From positions 1-64,000 of the forward strand of contig JAKAAY010000003.1 of assembly GCA_021802055.1 (NCBI GenBank): 64,000 bases of DNA. The letters run 5' to 3'. Position 1 is the stretch's first letter; each line of letters begins with the position of its first letter. Origin of the DNA: Thermoplasmata archaeon (GTDB taxonomy: Archaea > Thermoplasmatota > Thermoplasmata > Thermoplasmatales > Thermoplasmataceae). Both the position numbers and the translations under genes were made by a program. This document shows positions 17,889 through 25,746 of the stretch, piece by piece. The notes under the pieces are model-generated. The model ran no database searches. It was not told the origin of the DNA and was given only the letters and a program-made list of their open reading frames with translations.

Positions 17889-17964
17889 TGTTATACCCGT
17901 GATCAGGATCAATGTCTATTTTTTCTCAGCAAGGTTTTTTAATCCCAGAACAGTTAAGCCAATT

Positions 17965-18240
17965 ATGTGGCCGTTCAACAAAAAGAAAAAAGCAGGCACG
18001 GAATCAAAAACTACTGCGAAGGAACCCTCACAGCAACCAAAGAGCGCGGAACCGGCGGCGGAGTCACAGTCAACAAGCCCCCTGCCAGGAGCACCCAAAA
18101 CCAAGAGTGCTGAGGGAAAGACATCCGGCACAGGAAAGTCCAAGAAAACTAAATCATCAGACTCAGGTGCAAAGAAGGAGAGTGCCGGAAAATCCGCCTC
18201 TGAAGGAACCAAAGCTAAAAAGACGACAAAGAAAGAGTAG
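17965..18240 (+). CDS. lysine/serine-rich low-complexity small protein
   Basis: The 91-residue protein opens MWPFNKKKKAGTESK and is otherwise a disordered mix of Lys, Ser, Thr, Ala, Glu and Pro, ending KAKKTTKKE. It has no hydrophobic core and resembles histone-H1-type tails in composition. TTTTTTAATC about 26 bases upstream of the ATG suits a leaderless message; the frame extends upstream inside the acyl-CoA dehydrogenase gene but the promoter favours 17965. A role in nucleic-acid binding or as a disordered linker is inference only. Composition could reflect charge rather than homology. Confidence 0.55.
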   Translation: MWPFNKKKKAGTESKTTAKEPSQQPKSAEPAAESQSTSPLPGAPKTKSAEGKTSGTGKSKKTKSSDSGAKKESAGKSASEGTKAKKTTKKE

Positions 18241-18430
18241 GGACACCCTACTCATTTTTCCTTATAAATCAATGTTATAGATAAGATTCCTGAAGACAAT
18301 TTTAATGCAACTTATTGGTACCTGGTGAGCTTACTGGACCTCTTATCTTACTGCAGCCCAGTAACTGTAGGTTTCAAGCAATAAAAAATGGGACTTGGTA
18401 ATTTTCTTGGAATCGATAGCGTGGAAGAAG

Positions 18431-18478
18431 ATAAGCCACTGGAGGGATTTGAACCCCCGACCTGCTGATTACGAATCA
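18431..18478 (-). repeat. 48-bp direct repeat: 3' fragment of tRNA-Thr (att-like)
   Basis: Identical to 19484-19531 over 48 bases. It covers the 3' part of the tRNA-Thr gene (anticodon loop to acceptor 3' end) plus 4 trailing bases. The 5' half of the tRNA is missing, so it is not functional. This is the signature of the distal attachment site left when an element integrates into a tRNA gene. Confidence 0.85.
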
Positions 18479-18617
18479 CAATTACATGCTTGATTTAACA
18501 GGGAAAACCATTCACCAGAAAATCATTACTTTCCAGATGTCATGTTTTTACCCTACATTTCAAAACAAAGTTGTTTAATGAGGCTTAAATAATGAATTTA
18601 GATTTCTAAGAATACGT

Positions 18618-19241
18618 ATGAAAACACCAAAAGAGTTTTACACAGAGATGGGGGCAGATTGGCTCTCAAGGATGAAAGATAATGCCATCACTGAAAGTGA
18701 ATTATCCTATCTCACAAAAATTCTAAAAAATGGTTCAACAATTTTGGACCTAGCGTGTGGATATGGCAGATTATCCATACCTCTTGCAGAACATGGGTAT
18801 ACCGTTTATGGGGTGGATATTACTCCGGTCTTCATTGAAAAAGCCACGCAGGAAGCAAAGAAACGGAACCTGAACGTTGAATTCAAGATCGGGGACATGA
18901 GAAACATACCATACCCGGATGCCTCATTTGACTATGTCATTTGTATGTGGAATGCATTCAGTGAACTTTCCACTGAACAAGTGCAAATCACAGTGATTAA
19001 CGAAATATATAGAGTACTTAAAAAAACAGGATTGGCAATTATTGAAATGAGGAATCACAGGTCAAGTGGACTTGTGGAAAAAAACTTTATTGAAAGGTTT
19101 GAAGCAATGCCAAGCTTCAACCATACTAGGGGAAGTATCAAGCGATTGATGCGTCTGTCTAGGGTGACGAATTTCAAGGTATTTATTGATGATTTCGGAG
19201 GGCGGAAAAGACTAATCTTGGAAATACTAAAGACTGAATGA
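18618..19241 (+). CDS. class I SAM-dependent methyltransferase
   Basis: At 207 residues it has the class I motif I (ILDLACGYGRLSIPLAEHGY, near residue 43), an acidic ribose-binding position (VYGVDITPVFIEKA) and motif IV-like FDYVICMWNAFSEL. The substrate is not recognisable; related short enzymes act on small molecules or proteins. Base composition is visibly more AT-rich than neighbouring genes. It is the only gene inside the tRNA-Thr-bounded segment, which suggests acquisition with the element. Confidence 0.8.
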   Translation: MKTPKEFYTEMGADWLSRMKDNAITESELSYLTKILKNGSTILDLACGYGRLSIPLAEHGYTVYGVDITPVFIEKATQEAKKRNLNVEFKIGDMRNIPYPDASFDYVICMWNAFSELSTEQVQITVINEIYRVLKKTGLAIIEMRNHRSSGLVEKNFIERFEAMPSFNHTRGSIKRLMRLSRVTNFKVFIDDFGGRKRLILEILKTE

Positions 19242-19483
19242 TGCCACAAGATCTAAAGGGCTTGAAATTCATTGAGTGGAATGGAAAAATTTGCATGGAG
19301 TGTTATACTGAAGATTCAGTATAATTAGGTAGACAGAAAATTGCATTGCTGGATATGGGAAAAGTTATTGAAAATAAACATAAAATGTATTATTCACTCA
19401 GTGAAAACTTACAGGAAAGTGAAAATCAGTAGACTATGAAAATAAACGTTTTGAAATATGTTAAAACCCCAATATTTTGTAAT

Positions 19484-19531
19484 ATAAGCCACTGGAGGGA
19501 TTTGAACCCCCGACCTGCTGATTACGAATCA
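19484..19531 (-). repeat. 48-bp direct repeat within intact tRNA-Thr (att-like)
   Basis: Second copy of the repeat at 18431-18478, here forming the 3' portion of the complete tRNA-Thr gene plus four trailing bases. Confidence 0.85.
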
Positions 19532-19559
19532 GCTGCTCAACCAGCTAAGCTACAGTGGC
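19488..19559 (-). tRNA. tRNA-Thr (anticodon CGT)
   Basis: 72 bases on the minus strand fold into a complete cloverleaf: acceptor GCCACTG/CAGTGGC, D stem GCTT/GAGC, anticodon stem GCTGA/TCAGC with loop TTCGTAA (anticodon CGT, reads ACG), and T arm with loop TTCAAAT. No intron; CCA is not encoded. Discriminator U is usual for archaeal tRNA-Thr. It hosts the putative integration. Confidence 0.93.
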
Positions 19560-19650
19560 AACTGGACTGTGCTGTGAAGGGAAATGAGAATAAAAATACT
19601 CGCCAGAGCATTACGCGGATCAATGCATGTATTGTCATAACCCGCTTATT

Positions 19651-20367
19651 TCAAAAAGATTCAGCAAGCGAAAGAATGCTGGCAGCGGTTTCTACAGGTT
19701 TTGTGATCATGGGCCAGTGCCCGGATTCGATTACCTTATAAGGGCCGTGGAGTCCGGACTTTATCACATCCTCCGGGTTGTCGCCTCCTGAAGTGCAGAG
19801 GATATGGGCTTTCTTTATCCCTGGATACTTGGGACTCAGTATAATGGAGTCGGAAATATATCGATAGGGAAGAGGCGTTATTCTTGAAAGGAAATCAGCC
19901 CTCAATTCCTGAGAAAAATCTCCACCAATTTGGGAAAACACTTCGTTAGTGAGTAAGTAGTAGCCTCCCCATTTCTTATGGACGTCTTCCAGGAATTCAT
20001 TACGGTCTTTAGCGTTCCACTGATCTATGCCGCACTGGCTTTCTTCAGTGTTTTGGGGGATTATGGAATCCAGAAATATCAAACCTGAAACCGAATCATG
20101 ATTCAGATCTGCAACTTTGGCAGCCAGTTTACCAGCAAAGCTGTGTCCTACGATGACTGGGTTTCTGGGCCTGTCGTACTTAAGCACATTCTGTACGTCA
20201 TTTACTGCATCTTGAATCGAAAGATCGCGGCTCGCAAGATGCACCCTGTCGCCCATTCCCGTTAGAGTGATGCAGAAAGTCCTGTGTCCACTTCTATTCA
20301 GAATACCGGCAACATTTTCCCAGCACCAGCCCCCAAGCCAGGCACCCGGTATGAGCAAAAAATCCAT
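19651..20367 (-). CDS. alpha/beta hydrolase (esterase-like)
   Basis: The 238-residue protein fits the plant-esterase/EstA-like group of alpha/beta hydrolases: oxyanion-side LIPGAWLGGWCWENV at the N-terminus, nucleophile Ser in VGHSFAGK near residue 75, and catalytic His in VIESGHWPM near 217. An Asp in the LDSIIP or CTSGGDNPED region would complete the triad. Cytoplasmic, with no signal peptide. Substrate unknown; small esters are likely for this group. It lies just downstream of the tRNA-Thr and may belong to the accessory stretch. Confidence 0.8.
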   Translation of the reverse strand: MDFLLIPGAWLGGWCWENVAGILNRSGHRTFCITLTGMGDRVHLASRDLSIQDAVNDVQNVLKYDRPRNPVIVGHSFAGKLAAKVADLNHDSVSGLIFLDSIIPQNTEESQCGIDQWNAKDRNEFLEDVHKKWGGYYLLTNEVFSQIGGDFSQELRADFLSRITPLPYRYISDSIILSPKYPGIKKAHILCTSGGDNPEDVIKSGLHGPYKVIESGHWPMITKPVETAASILSLAESF

Positions 20368-21051
20368 GAATACTCATTCCACCCTCTTATCTATACTTGA
20401 CTTTTCGAAGTAAATTCTTGTCTGATGTGAGTGGGAATATTCCCTGGCCTGGCAGTGGAATGAAATAGAACAACGATAACCAGATGGCACTGGAACAGTC
20501 CATACTGTCCATACCTGGAAGGTTAAGACACTCTTCCGGAGAGCAAGACAATTAGGACGGACGGTTTCACAGGAAACATGGGCTCTGGACGCATATCCCT
20601 CATGGGGGGGAGATACAACCCCAAGATATCTCCTCGAACCAGGCCGTGGAACCATGCTGGGGAAGGATCACGAACAGCCTTCTGCCGCGCCGGCAAGGAA
20701 AAGTCAACAAGTCAACTGTTTTGTCCCGATCCACAGATCCTTGACAGCAATAATCTCCAAGCGTTAGCCCCGGGAGTAATTGTCTCTGTTGTGACTCTTT
20801 GCCGGGCGAAGAGATGTTGGGAAGTGGGGGAGGAAAGCCAAACGTTGTTTCCTGTAAGGCTGACATTGGTATCACTGGACTTCAGACCAGAAAATATGCA
20901 TTTCAGATATTAACCACCTATGCTAGCTGATCCTCAAAACGGTTTTCATGGACACAGTGAAATCATTGTTACTGCTCTTTGGAATGACTGATGCCTATAA
21001 TGACTAATATTCTATAATAATCGTTATATCCAATTCGCGTTTACAGATATT
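20368..21051. other. about 680 bp without a supportable gene
   Basis: Overlapping short frames on both strands show no motif or coherent composition. The middle part (20600-20850) is relatively GC-rich and could be a decayed gene or structured RNA, but I cannot support either. AT-rich sequence with possible IS630 terminal repeat begins near 21005. Confidence 0.45.
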
Positions 21052-22093
21052 ATGGCCGCCGGGAAGCCCGGACACGGATCCAGTGATAAATCAGAAAGCC
21101 GGGAATGGAAAAGGGAACGGGGTTTTGAAATGCTGAAGAAAGGCAAGAAGCAGTCCGTTATATCAAAAAGACTCGAGGTGAACCGAAAGACAGTATACAA
21201 CTGGTCAGTCAAACTGGAACAGAGCGGAGACTGGCATGACAGGAAGCAGCCCGGTTCCAAGAGTAAGCTGACAAAGGATCAGAAAGAGAAGCTGAAGAAA
21301 ATAATAGACTGTGGTCCAAGGTCATACGGCTATGATACTGATCTGTGGACACTGAAGAGAATATCTGAAGTCATATCAAGGGAATTCGACGTAAGTTACA
21401 ACACGACACACATCTGGAGAGTGCTGAAAAACCTGGGTTATTCAGCACAGATCCCGGTTGCGGTGGCCATGGAGAAGAATTCCGAATACGTGAAGGAATG
21501 GCTTGAAAAGAACTATCCGGAATATATGAAGGAGGCCATGGAGAAGAGTGCGACCATTCTCTTCCAGGATGAATCGGGAGTGCAGAGCAGACCCAACGTG
21601 AGGAGGACATGGTCTCCCAGGGGCAGGAGACCAGCCATAAGGGTGAGAGAGAAGAGGGATAAGATATCCATATCCTCTGCCGTATCTGCGGATGGCGATC
21701 TGTATTTCGCCATAAAGGAGGGGGAGCATGAACGAGGATGACATCATCTCATTTCTGGATCAGCTTTTCTCATAAATACATGGATTTCTCTACATATTCC
21801 GGGACAACATCATGATACACAGGAACGGTAAAGTCAGGGAATATCTCGGCACGCATAATGATCGGCTCATTACAAGGCGCATATCCGCATATTCTCCCGA
21901 GCTGAATCCCGATGAACTGGTATGGAATGCCCTGAAATATCAGGAGCTACCAAATTTCTGCCCTGAAATCATGGATGATCTGAAGAATGCTGTCACATCT
22001 ACCATGAATAAACTTAAGAGCAACCCGGAAAGGCTTAGAAACATAATCAGAGGCTCAAGCCTTCCCTTACCACCCTTAACAGGAAAAAATTAA
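21052..22093 (+). pseudogene. IS630-family transposase, frameshifted and with an in-frame stop
   Basis: The N-terminal part (21052-21741) carries two helix-turn-helix regions (SVISKRLEVNRKTVYNWSVK; YNTTHIWRVLKNLGYS) and the first catalytic Asp in LFQDESGVQS. After a frameshift near 21725 the second frame continues MNEDDIISFLDQLFS, meets a TAA at 21773-21775, then continues FRDNIMIHRN (second Asp) and AYSPELNPDELVWN (catalytic Glu). Two independent lesions argue for a dead copy rather than programmed frameshifting. Imperfect terminal repeats sharing TATTCTA may lie near 21012 and 22100. Confidence 0.85.
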
Positions 22094-22150
22094 ACGAAAG
22101 TAGAATAACTGTCCATGTTAAAAAGCCAGAGAGACTTTCCGTCTGGGAAA

Positions 22151-22158
22151 TATTTTAA
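22151..22158 (+). promoter_or_regulatory. TATA box of the acetyl-CoA synthetase gene
   Basis: TATTTTAA centred about 28 bases before the ATG at 22183. Confidence 0.5.
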
Positions 22159-22182
22159 GGTTGGAAACGGTTAATCCGTGTT

Positions 22183-24129
22183 ATGAAAGCTCAGGACGAG
22201 AACAGAGAAGTGCTTCCCACTGGGGAGAGATACCATCATGGGATTGCGCTTTATGAGTCGGTTTATCGTGAGTCTCTCGAAAACCCGAATGGCTTTTGGA
22301 GCAAAGCTGCGTCTATTCTGGACTGGGACAGGAAATGGGACAAGATCCTCGATGACACCAATGCACCTTTTTACAGATGGTTTTTGAACGGTAAGCTCAA
22401 TGTTTGCTACAATGCAGTTGACAGGCACGCGAAGTCCGGGAACCGGAACAAGGCTGCTTATATCTGGGTAGGGGAGGGGGGAGAAGAGAAGATAATCACC
22501 TTCGAGGGTCTATACAGAAGGGTCAATAATCTCTCAAATGCGCTGATCAATCTGGGCATAGAGAAGGGTGACAAGATACTCATATATCTGCCCATGATCC
22601 TTGAAGCTCCAGTAGCAATGCTCGCTGCAGCAAGAATTGGTGCTGTTTTTTCATTTGTCTTTGCAGGATTCGGAGCGAGTGCTATTTCTGAAAGAATCAA
22701 TGATGCGAAGGCCAAAATCGTGATCACTGCCGATGGGGGGTACAGAAATGGAAAGATCCTCGACCTGAAGAGGACAATAGATGAGGCACTGGTAAGCACC
22801 TCCTCGGTGCAAAACGTGATAGTTGTAAGAAGGAGTGGTCACCAGGTTGAGATGGAAGATGGCCGGGACATATGGTATCATGACCTTGTAAGAGACGGAT
22901 CCAAGTATGTGGCTCCAGTGGAACTGGAGTCCAACGACCCTCTTTTTATACTATACACATCCGGCACAACAGGAAAACCAAAGGGGGTTGTGCATGGAAA
23001 TGGGGGTTATGCGGTATGGGTTGCCAACACCATGAAGTGGGCATTCAACCCAAACGATACCGATCGCTGGTGGTGCGCTGCCGATATAGGATGGATCACA
23101 GGGCACAGCTATATCGTATTCGCGCCATTGATACTGGGCCTTACTTCTATTATGTATGAGGGGTCCATAACGTATCCCTCACCGGACCGTCTCTGGGATA
23201 TAGCCGAAAAATACGGGGTAAACATCCTCTACACCTCACCGACCGCAATAAGAACCCTCATGCGATACGGAGAAAAGTATGTAAAGATGCACGATCTTTC
23301 AACCATACGAGTCCTGGGGACCGTGGGTGAACCCATTAATCCTCCGGCCTGGAGATGGTACCATGAAAATATTGGGTCTTCAAAGGCGCCTATTATAGAC
23401 ACATACTGGCAGACTGAAACTGGAGGATTTGTCATATCGCCATCTCTTGGGCTCGGGCTTCCTCCGCTTAAACCAGGCTCCGCAACATTTCCAATGCCAG
23501 GGATCGATCCCGTAATACTGGATGAGGAAGGAAATGAGGCTAGGATAGGGGAAAAAGGCCTTATCGCTTATAGGAGACCATGGCCTGGAATGCTCCTCAC
23601 CCTACACAATGATCCTGAAAGGTTTGTCAAGACTTACTTTGACAGGTTCAAGGGTAAGTATTATTGCGGGGACTATGCAGTGAAAGATTCTGATGGTTAC
23701 TACTGGCTTCTGGGCAGGGCAGACGAGGTTCTGAAGGTTGCCGGACACCGTTTGGGGACCATAGAGATTGAAGATGCACTGCTTTCGTCCAGGGAGGTCG
23801 CCGAAGCAGCAGTATTTGGCAAACCCGATGAGGTGAAGGGAGAAGTCATAGTGGCATTTATCGTAGTTAAAAATGAATTCAGGGGAATCAGTGACATTGC
23901 CTCCGGGCTAAGAAAGCAGATAAAAAGTGAACTTGGGCCCATTTACGTGCCAGAGGAGATTCACATTGCGGAAACTCTTCCAAAGACAAGAAGCGGTAAG
24001 ATCATGCGGAGGGTGATCAAAGCTGTATTCCTTGATGAAGTGCCAGGGGATGTCAGCACGCTTGAAAGTTCAGCTTCCGTCGATGAGATCAGGGCAGCCA
24101 TAGAAAGCTTCAGGAAGCAGGCTCAGTAG
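22183..24129 (+). CDS. acs: acetyl-CoA synthetase (AMP-forming) family
   Basis: The 648-residue enzyme has the acyl-adenylate core motif YTSGTTGKPKGVVHG near residue 264, the acetate/propionate-type DIGWITGHSYIVFAPL and DTYWQTETGG, the hinge aspartate region GRADEVLKVAGHRLGT, and the C-terminal catalytic lysine in PKTRSGKIMRR. It activates acetate or a related short acid with ATP and CoA to give acyl-CoA, AMP and PPi. Length matches bacterial and archaeal Acs. It stands alone with its own TATA box, upstream of the respiratory cluster. Propionate preference cannot be excluded. Confidence 0.9.
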   Translation: MKAQDENREVLPTGERYHHGIALYESVYRESLENPNGFWSKAASILDWDRKWDKILDDTNAPFYRWFLNGKLNVCYNAVDRHAKSGNRNKAAYIWVGEGGEEKIITFEGLYRRVNNLSNALINLGIEKGDKILIYLPMILEAPVAMLAAARIGAVFSFVFAGFGASAISERINDAKAKIVITADGGYRNGKILDLKRTIDEALVSTSSVQNVIVVRRSGHQVEMEDGRDIWYHDLVRDGSKYVAPVELESNDPLFILYTSGTTGKPKGVVHGNGGYAVWVANTMKWAFNPNDTDRWWCAADIGWITGHSYIVFAPLILGLTSIMYEGSITYPSPDRLWDIAEKYGVNILYTSPTAIRTLMRYGEKYVKMHDLSTIRVLGTVGEPINPPAWRWYHENIGSSKAPIIDTYWQTETGGFVISPSLGLGLPPLKPGSATFPMPGIDPVILDEEGNEARIGEKGLIAYRRPWPGMLLTLHNDPERFVKTYFDRFKGKYYCGDYAVKDSDGYYWLLGRADEVLKVAGHRLGTIEIEDALLSSREVAEAAVFGKPDEVKGEVIVAFIVVKNEFRGISDIASGLRKQIKSELGPIYVPEEIHIAETLPKTRSGKIMRRVIKAVFLDEVPGDVSTLESSASVDEIRAAIESFRKQAQ

Positions 24130-24261
24130 GGCCGGGGCAACGTATTAACGAAGTTCAAAACCCAAGGAAGCATTGTGAACATTACGCGTCGCCCGGACAC
24201 TGAATTTACCGGGCCCCGTACATTGTAGTAGCCTCACAAGAACTAAGATGTTAGGTAAGTA

Positions 24262-24272
24262 TTTATTATTAT
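24262..24272 (+). promoter_or_regulatory. TATA box of the cupredoxin-Rieske-cytochrome b operon
   Basis: TTTATTATTAT lies about 27 bases before the ATG at 24293, fixing a leaderless start inside a longer open frame that begins at 24248. Confidence 0.6.
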
Positions 24273-24292
24273 ACTGCATTTTCGGAGTTGCA

Positions 24293-25009
24293 ATGAACAC
24301 AGAAAGGTTGTTCTACGCAATAATCTTGGCAATCGTCGTAGTCGGTGGCATTTCTGTCGGAGCTGCATATTATGGTTCTACAACTTCACAGCCTGCATCC
24401 ACTACTCCTGTCTCCACATCACTGACACTGGTCATAGTCCCCAGTGGCTGGTACTCAAACAGCACAATCCACCACGATCAGCCCGCATTTCTTGTACTTG
24501 AGCCGAATGGAACCCTTGTATCATCCGCTTACATACACCTGCCCGCTCACCAGCTCATAACCCTGAAAATAATTGATTACGACTCATACGGTCTCACGCC
24601 TGTCATTGGAATAAACGGAACGGCCAACCAGAGTGAATATGCGAAGTTCACCGGGACCGTGGGGAACATGGGGTATGTTTACAATTCGACAAATGTCAAT
24701 GTTACACTTCCACCATCCTCAACAGGCAACGTATCCATTCCAGGCGGACTCCAAGTATCATCGTTCCCATGGCAGGGGAACAGCAGCGGCGGGTATGATG
24801 TGGCCCACACCTTCACCATACTCAGCGGTTCCAATATTGTTGTTAACGCACCTTCGCCAGGCATGTCGGTGGTAACGACCCAGTTTTATCTCAACAACAC
24901 TGGCACATACGTATGGCAGTGCTTTGTCCCTTGCGGGTACGAACTTGACGGCTGGGGCGGGGCAATGGCCACGAGCGGATGGATGACCGGGACGATAGAC
25001 GTATCCTGA
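24293..25009 (+). CDS. membrane-anchored cupredoxin-like protein (oxidase subunit II-like)
   Basis: At 238 residues it has an N-terminal membrane helix (LFYAIILAIVVVGGISVGAA), a Thr/Ser/Pro linker and a cupredoxin-like domain facing outside. Possible copper ligands are His in VAHTFTI, the cysteines of WQCFVPCGYE (C-x3-C) and Met in GGAM or SGWM. The C-x3-C spacing recalls CuA of cytochrome oxidase subunit II, but the histidine normally found four residues after the second cysteine is missing. It is first in an operon with Rieske protein and cytochrome b, so it probably passes electrons in a bc-like quinol-oxidising chain. Related to the protein encoded at 27447-28064. Confidence 0.78.
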   Translation: MNTERLFYAIILAIVVVGGISVGAAYYGSTTSQPASTTPVSTSLTLVIVPSGWYSNSTIHHDQPAFLVLEPNGTLVSSAYIHLPAHQLITLKIIDYDSYGLTPVIGINGTANQSEYAKFTGTVGNMGYVYNSTNVNVTLPPSSTGNVSIPGGLQVSSFPWQGNSSGGYDVAHTFTILSGSNIVVNAPSPGMSVVTTQFYLNNTGTYVWQCFVPCGYELDGWGGAMATSGWMTGTIDVS

Positions 25010-25024
25010 GGACAGTTGACCGAG

Positions 25025-25744
25025 ATGACAGAAAACAAGAGCAACGATCCGGCAAATGACAGTTCCAGAAGAACATTCCTGAAGTATATGACAATGCTGG
25101 GAGCTGCGGCAGTCTCCGTTGGCGTCCTGAGAGGAGCGCTGCAGAACATTGCTCCTGCGATTTCAGGAATCACCGGTGGATTTCCCACAATGCAGTTGGT
25201 CGACTCCAGCGGCAACCCCATAAAGACTACCAGTCTTGTGGTGAATAACCCGCAGATCGTTACCTTCAACTATCCGCTTCAGTCTGATCCCAGCTTTCTT
25301 CTGAGACTGGGGGACTCGTCGAACAATGATAAGGTCATCAATCCTGTGAGTGTACCTGCTTCGCCGGGATTTCCGGCTTTCACTTCGCCGGGTGGAACTG
25401 GCCCATACAAGTCTGTGGTGGCGTCAAGCGCAATATGCCAGCACCTCGGGTGTAAGCCGCCTGCGATTAGATTTCACCCGCCATCCGCATCTTCTTACCC
25501 CGGGAAGATACACTGTGGCTGCCACGGAAGCACTTACGATCCGTACAACGGTTTCTCGATCATCACGGGACCAACGGTTCACCCTCTGCCAAACATCACT
25601 CTCAACTGGGATTCCACCAGTGATACTTATTCGGTCACGGGGATGCTGGGACCAACCATCTATGGACAGCCATCAGACCTGAGTGGAGGAACTCCCTTCC
25701 CGTCAGGCACGACCAAGACAACAGTTACGAGTGAGGTGCCATAG
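25025..25744 (+). CDS. Rieske iron-sulfur protein
   Basis: The protein of about 239 residues begins with a Tat-type signal (SSRRTFLKYMTMLG) followed by a hydrophobic anchor. The Rieske [2Fe-2S] motifs are CQHLGC and CGCHGSTYDPYNG, with both pairs of Cys/His ligands and the additional disulfide cysteines. It accepts electrons from quinol at the outer face of the membrane in a cytochrome bc-type complex. The ATG at 25025 is used; a TTG at 25016, closer to a GAGGA sequence, is an alternative. It is 2 bases upstream of the cytochrome b gene. Confidence 0.92.
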   Translation: MTENKSNDPANDSSRRTFLKYMTMLGAAAVSVGVLRGALQNIAPAISGITGGFPTMQLVDSSGNPIKTTSLVVNNPQIVTFNYPLQSDPSFLLRLGDSSNNDKVINPVSVPASPGFPAFTSPGGTGPYKSVVASSAICQHLGCKPPAIRFHPPSASSYPGKIHCGCHGSTYDPYNGFSIITGPTVHPLPNITLNWDSTSDTYSVTGMLGPTIYGQPSDLSGGTPFPSGTTKTTVTSEVP

Positions 25745-25746
25745 AA

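Larger units (their letters stand above)
18431..19531. mobile_element. putative tRNA-Thr-integrated mini-element (about 1.05 kb)
   Basis: Two copies of a 48-bp sequence from the 3' part of tRNA-Thr bracket this segment in direct orientation; one copy completes the intact tRNA (19488-19559) and the other is an isolated fragment. Only one gene, an AT-rich methyltransferase, lies between them, and no integrase is visible, so the element is either a deletion remnant or was mobilised in trans. Archaeal tyrosine-recombinase elements use exactly this architecture. Confidence 0.55.

Noticed and set aside
20374-20913. Overlapping frames on both strands after the alpha/beta hydrolase
   Set aside because: Neither shows coherent composition or known motif; treated as non-coding or decayed.
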